Below, one piece after another: positions 28,649 to 37,585 of a stretch of DNA of 64,000 nt. The notes beneath the pieces were generated by a model. The model made no database searches, was not told where the DNA came from, and saw only the letters and a program-made list of their open reading frames with translations. Positions within the stretch are counted from its first letter, which is position 1. Every line of letters begins with the position of its first letter. The stretch is from contig PNOH01000005.1 in NCBI GenBank assembly GCA_013824715.1, positions 1 to 64,000 on the forward strand. The letters run 5' to 3'. The position numbers were made by a program, and so were the translations under genes. The stretch is from Odoribacter sp. (GTDB taxonomy: Bacteria; Bacteroidota; Bacteroidia; Bacteroidales; Prolixibacteraceae).

Positions 28649-28939
28649 ATGACAACAAATTTGGTAGGTAAGGACAAAGCCCGGTTTGATGCACGAATAA
28701 CAAGCATCCAAAAACTGGAACTTGAAAGGGCGGCCAGATTGGGAGGATACCGAAGTCTCTCTGAATTCGTTATTGCTTCTGCACAAGAAAAGGCAAGAAA
28801 AATAATTGGTGAGTCTGAAACAATTGTAGCTTCGTACCGTGATGCTGAACTGTTTTTCGATGCTTTAATTAATGCCGGAACTCCGAATGAAGCATTGATA
28901 ACTGCGGCCGAAAAGTATAATCAACTTATTTCCGAATGA
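28649..28939 (+). CDS. DUF1778-type antitoxin
   Basis: 96-aa ribbon-helix-helix antitoxin of the TacA/DUF1778 type. The N-terminal region DARITSIQKLELERAARLGG followed by YRSLSEFVIASAQEKARKII is the DNA-binding RHH domain; the C-terminal part wraps the toxin in known complexes. I chose the ATG at 28649; the track start at 28604 lies before the -7 box. It overlaps the GNAT gene by ATGA, the usual arrangement of these pairs. Confidence 0.85.
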   Translation: MTTNLVGKDKARFDARITSIQKLELERAARLGGYRSLSEFVIASAQEKARKIIGESETIVASYRDAELFFDALINAGTPNEALITAAEKYNQLISE

Positions 28940-29454
28940 GAGTTATTGAGTTATTGAAACCCTCTCACCCAAAAGACGATTTTTCGTGTGGGTTCGTTTT
29001 GCTCGATAATTATATCAAACATCAGGCTGGACAAGATGTCAGACGAAAACTGACTGCATGCTTTGTACTGACTGATTCAGAATCCGGCCTGATAGAAGGC
29101 TATTATACGCTTTCGAACAACAGTATTCCGTTAAATCTAGTACCTGAAAATTTCAGTAAACATTTACCCCCAAACTACTCATCGGTTCCGGTAACGCTTC
29201 TTGGACGCTTGGCTGTTGACAAGCGATTCCAGAGAAAAGGTATTGGAGAATTTTTACTCATGGACGCTTTGAAAAAAAGTTGCGACATATCCGAAACAAT
29301 TGGTTCTTTTGCTGTTGCAGTCGATCCGATGAACGAACAGGCAGAAGAATTTTACAAAAAATACGGTTTCCTACCCCTGCCTGACAGCCAAAAGATGTTT
29401 TTGCCGATGAAGACAATCAAGCTTTTATTCGGACAAAGAGATATGAGAAAATAG
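28936..29454 (+). CDS. GNAT-family toxin, TacT/AtaT-like
   Basis: 172-aa acetyltransferase of the family that acetylates aminoacyl-tRNA and blocks translation. The N-terminal SCGFVLLDNYIKHQAGQDVR is the signature start; the acetyl-CoA P-loop is KRFQRKGIGEFLLMDAL and the catalytic tyrosine lies in FYKKYGFLPL. With the DUF1778 gene it forms a complete type II toxin-antitoxin operon. The TAG stop is the first part of the downstream terminator stem. Which tRNA is modified cannot be read from the sequence. Confidence 0.85.
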   Translation: MRVIELLKPSHPKDDFSCGFVLLDNYIKHQAGQDVRRKLTACFVLTDSESGLIEGYYTLSNNSIPLNLVPENFSKHLPPNYSSVPVTLLGRLAVDKRFQRKGIGEFLLMDALKKSCDISETIGSFAVAVDPMNEQAEEFYKKYGFLPLPDSQKMFLPMKTIKLLFGQRDMRK

Positions 29455-29485
29455 AAGCCGGACATTATTTGACATCCGGCTTCTA
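29452..29485. terminator. Shared terminator of the toxin and tRNA-Ser
   Basis: Perfect 11-bp inverted repeat TAGAAGCCGGA / TCCGGCTTCTA with a 12-nt loop and short T-rich runs on both strands (TATTTTC plus, TTTTC minus). The left arm starts with the toxin stop codon. It can serve the toxin operon on the plus strand and the tRNA on the minus strand. Confidence 0.75.
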
Positions 29486-29494
29486 TATTTTCAG

Positions 29495-29583
29495 CGGAGA
29501 GCGAGGGATTCGAACCCCCGGTCCGCCGGCTGGCGGACAACAGATTTCGAGTCTGCCCCGATCGACCACTCCGGCAGCTCTCC
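29495..29583 (-). tRNA. tRNA-Ser (anticodon CGA)
   Basis: Read on the minus strand the 89-nt gene folds as a class II tRNA. The acceptor stem is GGAGAGC with GCTCTCC, the anticodon stem is GCAGA/TCTGT with loop CTCGAAA, the long variable arm is GTCCGCC/GGCGGAC, and the T loop is GTTCGAATC. The anticodon CGA reads UCG (serine). CCA is not encoded. It lies next to the toxin operon's terminator. Confidence 0.95.
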
Positions 29584-29590
29584 AAGAAAG

Positions 29591-29665
29591 GTGATTGACG
29601 ATTAAAAGATTTACGATTTACAAATTAATCAAAAATCGTTAATCGTTAATCTTAAATCAATTTTA
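29591..29665. repeat. AT-rich imperfect palindrome between tRNA-Ser and dsbD
   Basis: GATTGACGATTAAAAGATTT with ACGATTTAC on one side and the approximate complement AATCGTTAATCGTTAATCTT on the other form a long imperfect palindrome. It resembles the other dispersed palindromic repeats of this genome in layout but not sequence. A two-way terminator role is possible. Confidence 0.5.
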
Positions 29666-29687
29666 CAAACACAAATATAGAAACTTC

Positions 29688-31691
29688 CTATTTTCTTCGC
29701 TCAAATTCAGCTAAAGCTGAATCTAAAAATTCAATAAAACGGTCGGCATTCAGGTCGTAAGCCCTCGGTTCAATAAGTTTTTGTTCTTTTCCATCAAGCA
29801 AAACATAGTAGGGCTGTGCATTTACACCGTAGTGCGAAATCTGGAAATCGGCATATTTTTTACCCAGCGTTTTCTTTACTTTTCCGTCATAAGTTGATGT
29901 AATCCATTCGCTTTCGGGCAAGGTTGATTTATCGTCAACATATAAGGCAATGACTACAAAGTTATTTTTAAGCCGTTCGAGTACACGTGGATCAGACCAC
30001 ACATTGGCTTCCATTTCGCGGCAATTTACACAACCATGCCCGGTAAAGTCAATGAAAACCGGTTTGTTTTGTTTGCGTGCACAGGCCATTCCCTGTTCAT
30101 AGTCAAAATAACCTTCCAAACCGTGAGGCAAATGTAAGAATTCGCTAAACTTAGGTTTTTCGCAAAGCTCTTTGCCGGGTTGAACTACTGCTGAAATTCC
30201 ACCTTTAGGCTGCGCCAGTTTGATTTCGTCCCTGATGATTTGGTGCAAATCAAAATCATGTGTTGATTGGGGGGGAAGATAGCCTGAAATTGCTTTCAGC
30301 GGCGCGCCAAACATTCCCGGTGCCATATATACGACGAAAGAGAAGGACACAATAGCCAGAAGCAGGCGGGGAACCGTTACATGTTTTACATCGCTGTCGT
30401 GCGAAAATTTCAGTTTACCAAGCAAATAAAATCCTAATAGCACAAAAATAACGATCCACAAAGCGAGATAAACTTCACGGTCGAGAATGCCCCAATGGTA
30501 AGTTTGATCGGCTACGCTAAGGAATTTCAATCCTAAAGCTAATTCCAGAAATCCGAGGACCACTTTCACCGAATTCAACCATCCCCCCGATTTGGGCAGA
30601 TTTTTCAGCCATCCGGGAAATAAGGCAAAAAGGGTAAATGGCAGCGCAAAGGCCAGCGAAAAGCCAAACATCCCAACAATGGGTTTCAATATTTGCCCAC
30701 CGGCTGATTCTACCAAAATGGCGCCAACAATTGGCCCTGTACACGAAAAAGAAACGAGCACAAGTGTTAATGCCATGAAGAACGAACCCATCAATCCTCC
30801 TTTGTCAACTTGTTGATCTGATTTATTAACAATCCAACTGGGCATAACGATTTCAAACATTCCGAAGAAAGAAAAGGCAAAAACCACAAATACAGCGAAG
30901 AAAATAAGATTGGGCAACCAGTGAGTACTTAACCAGTTGGCGGCCCCGGGACCAAAGATTACTGCAACCAGGGTCCCCACAATAGTATATATGGCAATGA
31001 TCGAAAATCCATAGAATGCTGCATTGATCTTTGACTTCAGTTTTGATTCCCCACTATTCATGAAAAACGAAACTGTCATTGGGATCATCGGAAAAACACA
31101 TGGAGTTAAAATAGCAGCTAGTCCGGCCAGGAAAGAAAAGAAAAAAAACCACAAAAGATTACCTGAACCTGGCTGTTGGTTTACTCCTCCTTCGCTTTTT
31201 GTGACAACAGGTTTTGTTCCTGAATCAGTGTCAGGAGATGAGTTCAGAATGAAGGAAAAATCAGCTTCGGCAGGTGGGGTACAGGTTTCATCGTTGCACG
31301 ACATGAATTCAACAAACCCTTTGATTTCTGTTTTTCCAGAGTTTATTAATTTGATCTTTTGAGTTAAAACAGCCTGCCGGGTGAAATATCCCAGCTTCAG
31401 GTTAAATATTTTATCGAAGTACTCAACAGGCAGCGGCTCTTTCATTAATTCACCAACAAACCCGAACAAGGTTGAATCGGCGAAATTGATGGATGTTTTT
31501 ACCGGACCGCCATCGGGCAATTGTGTGTCGTACAAATGCCAGCCTTCTTCAATAGCAGCTTTAAAAACCAGGGTTACTTCGTTTCCGTCCTGTTTCGATT
31601 CGAACGTCCATTTTACCGGTTCTATAATTTGAGCAAACAACTGGTATCCGACAAGGAATATTAAGCTGAGAACAAGAGCGGCACGTTTCAT
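29688..31691 (-). CDS. DsbD-like protein-disulfide reductase
   Basis: 667-aa membrane protein that carries electrons from cytoplasmic thioredoxin to the periplasm. Order: signal peptide, N-terminal immunoglobulin-like domain (residues 20-140), membrane DsbD domain with the redox cysteines in ILTPCVFPMIPMTVSFFM and VSFSCTGPIVGAILVESA, and a C-terminal thioredoxin domain with GHGCVNCREMEANVWSD (CVNC active site). I chose the ATG at 31691 (MKRAALVLS), which starts the signal peptide; the track ORF begins 10 codons earlier. It may feed periplasmic reductases or cytochrome assembly; neither is adjacent. Confidence 0.85.
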   Translation of the reverse strand: MKRAALVLSLIFLVGYQLFAQIIEPVKWTFESKQDGNEVTLVFKAAIEEGWHLYDTQLPDGGPVKTSINFADSTLFGFVGELMKEPLPVEYFDKIFNLKLGYFTRQAVLTQKIKLINSGKTEIKGFVEFMSCNDETCTPPAEADFSFILNSSPDTDSGTKPVVTKSEGGVNQQPGSGNLLWFFFFSFLAGLAAILTPCVFPMIPMTVSFFMNSGESKLKSKINAAFYGFSIIAIYTIVGTLVAVIFGPGAANWLSTHWLPNLIFFAVFVVFAFSFFGMFEIVMPSWIVNKSDQQVDKGGLMGSFFMALTLVLVSFSCTGPIVGAILVESAGGQILKPIVGMFGFSLAFALPFTLFALFPGWLKNLPKSGGWLNSVKVVLGFLELALGLKFLSVADQTYHWGILDREVYLALWIVIFVLLGFYLLGKLKFSHDSDVKHVTVPRLLLAIVSFSFVVYMAPGMFGAPLKAISGYLPPQSTHDFDLHQIIRDEIKLAQPKGGISAVVQPGKELCEKPKFSEFLHLPHGLEGYFDYEQGMACARKQNKPVFIDFTGHGCVNCREMEANVWSDPRVLERLKNNFVVIALYVDDKSTLPESEWITSTYDGKVKKTLGKKYADFQISHYGVNAQPYYVLLDGKEQKLIEPRAYDLNADRFIEFLDSALAEFERRK

Positions 31692-31804
31692 TTTCTTATT
31701 TTTATAATTTACAAAAAGCAAAAATACACAATGGATTTTATCAATTTATGAAAAGGATCATCGAAAAACTCTAATTGCATATCGAGAGCCTAAATGTTAT
31801 TAAT

Positions 31805-31838
31805 AAAAAATCCCGTCACTTCAATGCCGGGATTTTTT
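31805..31838 (-). terminator. Terminator after RNase G
   Basis: Stem AAAAAATCCCG / CGGGATTTTTT with a 12-nt loop, 8 nt beyond the rng stop. The T-run follows on the minus strand. Confidence 0.85.
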
Positions 31839-31845
31839 ATCAAGA

Positions 31846-33396
31846 TCAGAATACGATCTCTTCCATACTTTCGTCGAAGAAATGATACTCAGTAATGGAA
31901 TACGAGCTCATTTCCTGAACCTTAATTCGTTTTAAATACCTGAAAGTCCATTTCCAGCGTAAAGACCAAAAGCCTTTATTCAGAAAGGCCGCCAGATAAG
32001 GATGGGCTTTAATAACCACTTTTGACTTATTTAGCTCTTTACAAATGTAATTGACTTTACTTTCCAATTCATCTACCAACAAAATAGTTGGTGTAACAGC
32101 TCCGGAACCTTTACAAACCGGGCAAACTTCAGCAGTTTCAACATGTTCCTCAGGTCGGACACGCTGACGTGTAATCTGTAAAAGGCAGAACTTGCTCAAT
32201 GGTAAAATGTTGTGCTTGGTGCGGTCAACAGCCATCGATTCTTTCATCCGCTCATAAACTTTATGGCGGTTTTCGGCTTGGTGCATGTCTATAAAATCAA
32301 CTACAATAATACCACCCATATCCCTCAACCTCAGTTGACGGGCAATTTCTTCAGCAGCCGAAAGATTAACTTCAAGAGCATTGGTCTCCTGGTCAATTCC
32401 GACTTTCGAACGGTTTCCGCTGTTCACGTCAATAACATGAAAGGCTTCAGTGTGTTCGATAATCAGGTATGCTCCATTTTTGAAGGATACGGTTTTCCCA
32501 AATGTTGCTTTTAGTTGTTTATCAATCCCATAATATTCAAAAATCGATTGATTACCCTTGTAGAGTTTCACAATTTTCTTCTTTTCAGGGGCGATAGACC
32601 CCAGATATTCGGTTATTTCTTCAGAAACAATAGGATCATTGACAATGATGCTATTGAAGTCGGGATGATAGATATCCCTGAGCAATGCGGTTGTTCTTCC
32701 TAATTCTCCAACTATTAGAGCAGGTGCATTTACTTTTCGTAATTTCTGAAATGTTGTTTCGAACTTGGTGACCAGTCGTTTTAATTCCTGATCGAGTTCG
32801 GCAACACGTTTTTCTTCGGCAGCAGTTCGGACAATTACACCAAACTTTCTTGGCCTGATGCTCTGAATGAGCTTTTTGAGCCTGTTTTTTTCTTCGGCTG
32901 ATTCAATTTTTTGCGAAATACTAACTTTTTCGCTGAATGGCATCAATACCATGTTTCGGCCGGCGATAGACAATTCCGAAGTTAAGCGGGGCCCTTTGGT
33001 TGAGATGGGTTCTTTAGCCACCTGTACCAAAATGTTTTGCCCGACTTTAAGAATATCTGAGATTTTTCCCTCCTTATCGATGTCAGGTTCTGACTGGATT
33101 TTTGAAATGGAGGTGATTCTGTTGTTTTTCGATGTGGCAATTTTCAGGAACTTGTTGAGTGTTGAAAATTGGGGACCCATATCGAGGTAATGCAAAAAAG
33201 CATCTTTTTCGTAACCTACGTCAATGAAAGCAGCATTCAGACTTGGCATTATCTTTTTTACGCGTCCAAGATAAATATCTCCAACGGCAAATTTTGCCCC
33301 TGTCTTTTCCCTGTTAAGTTCGACTAACCGTTTATCTTCCAATAAAGCAATTACCACTTCCGAAGGAGAGACATCTACAATTAAATCGCTACTCAC
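31846..33396 (-). CDS. rng: Ribonuclease E/G family protein
   Basis: 516-aa endoribonuclease for rRNA and mRNA processing. The N-terminal S1 domain includes GDIYLGRVKKIMPSLNAAFI and DVGYEKDAFLHYLD. The DNase I-like catalytic region includes GGIIVVDFIDMHQAENRH. The Zn-link motif is CPVCKGSGAV. There is no long RNase E-type scaffold tail, so it is RNase G-like. The 120 nt to the next minus-strand gene contain a strong hairpin, which separates it from the HU transcript. Confidence 0.9.
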   Translation of the reverse strand: MSSDLIVDVSPSEVVIALLEDKRLVELNREKTGAKFAVGDIYLGRVKKIMPSLNAAFIDVGYEKDAFLHYLDMGPQFSTLNKFLKIATSKNNRITSISKIQSEPDIDKEGKISDILKVGQNILVQVAKEPISTKGPRLTSELSIAGRNMVLMPFSEKVSISQKIESAEEKNRLKKLIQSIRPRKFGVIVRTAAEEKRVAELDQELKRLVTKFETTFQKLRKVNAPALIVGELGRTTALLRDIYHPDFNSIIVNDPIVSEEITEYLGSIAPEKKKIVKLYKGNQSIFEYYGIDKQLKATFGKTVSFKNGAYLIIEHTEAFHVIDVNSGNRSKVGIDQETNALEVNLSAAEEIARQLRLRDMGGIIVVDFIDMHQAENRHKVYERMKESMAVDRTKHNILPLSKFCLLQITRQRVRPEEHVETAEVCPVCKGSGAVTPTILLVDELESKVNYICKELNKSKVVIKAHPYLAAFLNKGFWSLRWKWTFRYLKRIKVQEMSSYSITEYHFFDESMEEIVF

Positions 33397-33440
33397 TACG
33401 TTACTTGTTTTTCAAATTAAACTACCAGACTTAAAAACAG

Positions 33441-33476
33441 ATTAAACCTAAAGCGCAAAAGTGCTTTAGGTTTAAT
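33441..33476 (-). terminator. Terminator hairpin after the HU/COX24-type transcript
   Basis: A perfect 14-bp inverted repeat ATTAAACCTAAAGC / GCTTTAGGTTTAAT with an 8-nt loop. On the minus strand it is followed by CTGTTTTTAAG, a moderate T-run. It lies between the COX24-type gene and rng and may end or attenuate that transcript before rng. Confidence 0.6.
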
Positions 33477-33517
33477 CGTAATAAGTACTTTAAAAGCTAA
33501 TGCTTAATAAAGAAAGA

Positions 33518-33610
33518 CTATTTTTTCTTTTTATGTCTGTTTTTTCTTAGTCTCTTCTTACGCTTGTGCGTAGCCATCTTATGTCTTTTTCTTTTTTTTC
33601 CGCTTGGCAT
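33518..33610 (-). CDS. 30-aa basic AURKAIP1/COX24-domain protein
   Basis: A very small gene missed by the ORF track. It encodes 30 residues, MPSGKKRKRHKMATHKRKKR followed by LRKNRHKKKK, almost entirely Lys, Arg and His. Bacteroidetes genomes carry near-identical peptides, as I recall, annotated as AURKAIP1/COX24 domain proteins, related to the mitochondrial ribosome protein mS38, so a ribosomal role is likely. It starts 6 nt after the HU stop, in the same direction, so it is cotranscribed with HU and may be translationally coupled. Confidence 0.8.
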   Translation of the reverse strand: MPSGKKRKRHKMATHKRKKRLRKNRHKKKK

Positions 33611-33616
33611 AATAAA

Positions 33617-33901
33617 TTATTTTACTTGGTCTTTAACTTGTGCTACGAAAGTTTTAGCGGGTTTGAAAGAAGGGATGAAATGTTCCGGAATAATGATGGT
33701 CGTATTCCTTGAAATATTACGAGCAGTCTTTTCAGCTCTTTTCTTTACGATAAAACTTCCGAATCCACGAAGATATACGTTTCTTCCATCGGTCAGGGAA
33801 TCTTTTACTGTTTCCATGAAAGCTTCTACTGCTTTCTGTACTGTTACTTTTTCAATACCAGTGTTCTTACTTACTTCGTTTACGATATCTGCTTTTGTCA
33901 T
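33617..33901 (-). CDS. HU-family DNA-binding protein
   Basis: 94-aa nucleoid protein that bends DNA. The HU signature GRNVYLRGFGSFIVKKRAEK is followed by the arm TARNISRNTTIIIPEHFIPSFKP with the proline-containing tip. It is divergent from mutY, an arrangement I recall as common in Bacteroidetes, with 139 nt between the two starts. The COX24-type peptide follows 6 nt after its stop. Confidence 0.9.
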   Translation of the reverse strand: MTKADIVNEVSKNTGIEKVTVQKAVEAFMETVKDSLTDGRNVYLRGFGSFIVKKRAEKTARNISRNTTIIIPEHFIPSFKPAKTFVAQVKDQVK

Positions 33902-34040
33902 CTCTAAAAATATTTAATTATCAACAATTTATATTACTGAAACAATAGGTGTGCAAAAATAAAAATTATTTAAAAAATAGGAACATTTAAATTAGATTAT
34001 TTTTACAATTTGAAAAGATTTTAAAGTAGTTAGGCAAAAA

Positions 34041-35096
34041 ATGGACTTTTTTAACTCGAATATACACATTTGGTACTCTTTTTTTAAGCGCGAATTACCC
34101 TGGCGAAACACCCGCAATCCATACTTCATCTGGCTTTCAGAGATTATCCTGCAACAAACCCGCATCAATCAGGGATTAGCTTATTATTTGAGATTAACCG
34201 AAGAATTTCCGACTCTAAATGACCTTGCTAATGCCCCTGAAGATCAGGTTTTGAAACTTTGGCAAGGTTTGGGGTATTATTCACGTGCCCGCAACCTCTT
34301 TTTTACAGCCAAATTCATTCAAAAACATCATCATTGCAAATTTCCTGAAGATTACCATTCCATCCGTTCATTGAAAGGAATTGGCGATTATACTGCTGCG
34401 GCTATTGCCTCGATTTCATTTAATCTCGAATACCCGGCTGTTGATGGAAATGTATATCGGGTTCTCAGCCGTTTTTTTGGGATTCCGGAACCAATTGATT
34501 CAAATGCTGGGAAGAAAGTGTTTAATGAGTTGGCCAAAGAACTAATCAAAGGTTCAAATCCAGGAATGCACAATCAGGCATTAATGGAATTTGGCGCAAT
34601 ACAGTGTACACCGAAAAACCCTGACTGCCAGCGATGCCCCTTAATCGAAAACTGTTTTGCCTTCGGTTCTGATAAAATTAGTGAATTGCCGGTTAAACGC
34701 AACAAGACCAAACAGCGCGACAGATATTTTAATTATCTGGTTTTTGAATACCACAATTACACCTGGCTGCGCCAACGAAAAAAAAATGATATCTGGAAGG
34801 GGCTTTTTGAGTTTCCACTGATTGAAACTATTGAAGAAACTGACGCAGATCAAATTGTAACCCACAGCGAATGGCATAAAATAACGGATTGTTCCGGCTC
34901 AGCAATCCGAAGCACTAGTAAATGGAAAATACATATCCTTAGCCATCAGAAAATTCATTTCAGATTTATACAACTTGGTTTGTCGGAAGAAACTGGAATA
35001 TCGAAGGAGTTATTGAGGGTGGATAAGGAAGATATTCTTAACTTTGCTGTACCAAAGTTAGTGGAGACTTTTATCAATGAACTCCTGAGTAAATGA
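34041..35096 (+). CDS. mutY: A/G-specific adenine glycosylase
   Basis: 351-aa base-excision repair enzyme removing A paired with 8-oxoG. The catalytic glutamate is in IWLSEIILQQTRINQG, the helix-hairpin-helix is LKGIGDYTAAAIASI, the catalytic Asp is in PAVDGNVYRVLSRFF, and the 4Fe-4S cysteines are CTPKNPDCQRCPLIENC. The C-terminal NUDIX-like domain (YFNYLVFEYHNYTWLRQRKK onward) recognises 8-oxoG. It opens the plus-strand mutY-ssb-gldE-gldD block. Confidence 0.93.
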   Translation: MDFFNSNIHIWYSFFKRELPWRNTRNPYFIWLSEIILQQTRINQGLAYYLRLTEEFPTLNDLANAPEDQVLKLWQGLGYYSRARNLFFTAKFIQKHHHCKFPEDYHSIRSLKGIGDYTAAAIASISFNLEYPAVDGNVYRVLSRFFGIPEPIDSNAGKKVFNELAKELIKGSNPGMHNQALMEFGAIQCTPKNPDCQRCPLIENCFAFGSDKISELPVKRNKTKQRDRYFNYLVFEYHNYTWLRQRKKNDIWKGLFEFPLIETIEETDADQIVTHSEWHKITDCSGSAIRSTSKWKIHILSHQKIHFRFIQLGLSEETGISKELLRVDKEDILNFAVPKLVETFINELLSK

Positions 35097-35227
35097 AAAC
35101 TTGGTGCTGAAAAATTACGTATTCATAATGAATTTCGGCTAATTCGTAAATTTTTGTCACAAAATAAAAAATACAGGCAAAAATTATTTTAAATTTATTA
35201 CTGTCAAATATTTAAAATCACACACTT

Positions 35228-35659
35228 ATGTCAGTAAACAAAGTAATTTTGGTAGGTAACGTAGGTCGCGATCCTGAAATCAGGCATCTCGACAAAGGTG
35301 TTGCAGTTGCAAGGTTCTCACTTGCCACAACAGAGAATTACACCGCAAAAACCGGTGAAAAAGTAAGTAATACCGAATGGCACAACATTGTGGCCTGGCG
35401 AGGTTTAGCCGAAGTAGCCGAAAAGTATGTAAAAAAAGGTAGCCAACTTTACATTGAGGGACGCCTGAAGACCAACACTTATGAAAAGGATGGCGTCAAA
35501 CACTACGCCACCGAAATCAGTGCTGATACCATGCAGTTACTTGGCAAACGCGAAGGTCAATCTGAAATTACAGGTCAACCTCTGGTGAATGCCGAACAAG
35601 CTCAGAGTGTGAATGAACCTGATTTTAGTCAACCCGAAGAAGACGATTTGCCATTTTAA
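35228..35659 (+). CDS. ssb: Single-stranded DNA-binding protein
   Basis: 143-aa SSB with an OB fold (VNKVILVGNVGRDPEIRHLD, then EWHNIVAWRGLAEVAEKYVK and KGSQLYIEGRLKT) and the acidic C-terminal tip PEEDDLPF that recruits partner proteins. The linker is short. It follows mutY by 131 nt, which hold a possible separate promoter, and precedes gldE by 19 nt. Confidence 0.95.
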   Translation: MSVNKVILVGNVGRDPEIRHLDKGVAVARFSLATTENYTAKTGEKVSNTEWHNIVAWRGLAEVAEKYVKKGSQLYIEGRLKTNTYEKDGVKHYATEISADTMQLLGKREGQSEITGQPLVNAEQAQSVNEPDFSQPEEDDLPF

Positions 35660-35678
35660 TAACTTAAACAAGATTTAA

Positions 35679-37010
35679 TTGGAAACTGATCCATTACCTG
35701 CGCTTTGCGCAATTTCCCGGAATATTCAAATTCACCCTTTTTCTGCCGGTATTGCAATTAGCCTGGTTGTTATATTAATCCTGATCATTTTTTCTGCTTT
35801 ACTTTCCGGTTCTGAGGTCGCTTATTTCTCGCTTAGTCCTGCAGAGAAAAATAAGATTAAGGGAAGATCGGCAAAAAAGAATTTTTATATACTTAATAAT
35901 CTGGAATCTCCCGAGCAATTGTTGGCTACTATTCTGGTAGCCAACAATTTTATTAAAGTAGGGATTGTCATCTTATCAAGTTTCACCTTCAATAATCTGG
36001 TTGATTTTTCGAATGAGCCTGTTTGGGGGTTTATCATTCAGGTAATAACTATTTCTTTTTTAATCCTGCTATTTGGCGAAATCATACCCAAAGTATATAC
36101 TACCCGCCATGCTCTAAAATTTGCATGGTTTATTGCCTTACCTCTTTATTATCTGATCAAAGTCCTTCGGCCGTTGAATTCCATTCTCATCTATTCCACT
36201 TCGTTTATTAATAACCGTATCCGTGCTTATAACCAACATATTTCGGTAGATGAATTGTCACAGGCGCTGGAACTTACTTCACAAACTGAGCTGAAAGAGG
36301 ATAAAGAGATATTAAAAGGGATTGTAAAATTCGGAAATAAAAGTGTCGCCGAAATTATGCGTTCGCGAGTTGATGTGGTTTCTGCTGAATTAAACGACAG
36401 CTACTCCAAAATAATGAGCCTGATCACCGAAAACGGCTTTTCCCGCATTCCGGTTTATTCCGAATCGTTCGATCATATTAAAGGAATTCTTTACATCAAA
36501 GACCTGTTACCACATGCCCATAAAGGGGCAACTTTTCGCTGGCAGAGCATTATCCGTCCACCGTTTTATGTTCCTGAAACCAAAAAGATTGATGACCTGC
36601 TTGAAGAATTCCAGAAAAACAAAGTTCACATGGCCATTGTTGTTGACGAATATGGAGGAACATCGGGGATTGTAACGCTGGAAGATGTGCTGGAGGAAAT
36701 TGTCGGCGAGATTACTGACGAGTTTGACGAAGAGGAAAAATTTTACACCAAAATCGGAGATAACAAATACATTTTTGATGGCAAAACCATGTTAAATGAT
36801 TTTTACAAGGTTATAGGTTCAGAAGATTCAGTGTTTGATGATGTAAAAGGAGAAGCCGACACCCTGGCAGGTCTTATTTTAGAATTAAAAGGTGAGATTC
36901 CGCTAAAGAGTGATACGATAAACTGTAAAAATTACGTTTTCTCGATTGAAGCTGTTGACAACAGGCGGATTAAGCAAATCAAAGTTGAAATTAAGACCAA
37001 TGAAGAATGA
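35679..37010 (+). CDS. gldE: Gliding motility-associated protein GldE
   Basis: 443-aa membrane protein of the CNNM/CorC family. The N-terminal four-helix DUF21 domain (LLSGSEVAYFSLSPAEKNKI) is followed by two CBS domains (including MRSRVDVVSAELNDSYSKI and HMAIVVDEYGGTSGIVTLED) and a CorC_HlyC domain. In Flavobacterium GldE is found beside GldD and is linked to gliding/T9SS function. A TTG start is used: METDPLPALC reads from the TTG at 35679 and no ATG precedes it. It overlaps gldD by ATGA. Confidence 0.88.
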   Translation: METDPLPALCAISRNIQIHPFSAGIAISLVVILILIIFSALLSGSEVAYFSLSPAEKNKIKGRSAKKNFYILNNLESPEQLLATILVANNFIKVGIVILSSFTFNNLVDFSNEPVWGFIIQVITISFLILLFGEIIPKVYTTRHALKFAWFIALPLYYLIKVLRPLNSILIYSTSFINNRIRAYNQHISVDELSQALELTSQTELKEDKEILKGIVKFGNKSVAEIMRSRVDVVSAELNDSYSKIMSLITENGFSRIPVYSESFDHIKGILYIKDLLPHAHKGATFRWQSIIRPPFYVPETKKIDDLLEEFQKNKVHMAIVVDEYGGTSGIVTLEDVLEEIVGEITDEFDEEEKFYTKIGDNKYIFDGKTMLNDFYKVIGSEDSVFDDVKGEADTLAGLILELKGEIPLKSDTINCKNYVFSIEAVDNRRIKQIKVEIKTNEE

Positions 37011-37585
37011 AAAAATACCTGTACTTCTTCCTCGTACTATTTTTGCTGATCAGCTTTTCGTGCAGAAAGGAATATGTGCCAAAACCACGGGGATTCTTCC
37101 GGATCGAATTTCAGAAAAAGTCTTATCACCAACTCTTATCACCCACTTTTCCATATCGGTTTGAAATACCGGATTACGGCCAGATTGTGCCCGATGATGA
37201 ACGACTGACCGAACCTTTTTGGGTGAACCTGATCGTACCGGCACACAAGGCCGAACTGCATATCAGTTATAAAAAAGTGAACAACAATCTGGCAAAACTT
37301 ATTGAAGATTCGCGCTCATTGGCATACAAACATTCCATTAAAGCCGATGCCATCAATGAACGGCTTTTCATGAATCCTGAAAAAAAAGTTTACGGAACCA
37401 TTTACCTGATTGACGGGAATACAGCATCACCACTTCAGTTTTACCTGACCGACAGCACACATCACTTTCTTCGTGGCGCATTGTATATTCGCGAAGTGCC
37501 TAATATCGATTCTATTCGTCCGGTAATCGGCTTCCTAACTCCCGATGTTATTCATTTAATCGAAACCACAGAATGGATCCGTTAA
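37007..37585 (+). CDS. gldD: Gliding motility lipoprotein GldD
   Basis: 192-aa lipoprotein with a lipobox-ended signal (FLVLFLLISFSCRKE, lipidated Cys about residue 21). The mature part has PKPRGFFRIEFQKKSYHQL, the conserved GldD opening, and HHFLRGALYIREVPNID. GldD is required for gliding and T9SS export in Flavobacterium, and homologues occur in non-gliding Bacteroidetes, so motility cannot be claimed here. It is coupled to gldE and ends directly before the phosphopantetheinyl transferase. Confidence 0.88.
   Translation: MKKYLYFFLVLFLLISFSCRKEYVPKPRGFFRIEFQKKSYHQLLSPTFPYRFEIPDYGQIVPDDERLTEPFWVNLIVPAHKAELHISYKKVNNNLAKLIEDSRSLAYKHSIKADAINERLFMNPEKKVYGTIYLIDGNTASPLQFYLTDSTHHFLRGALYIREVPNIDSIRPVIGFLTPDVIHLIETTEWIR

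Noticed and set aside
29352-29585. 77-aa minus-strand ORF over tRNA-Ser
   Set aside because: It is a translation of the tRNA and the toxin 3' end; no protein family features.
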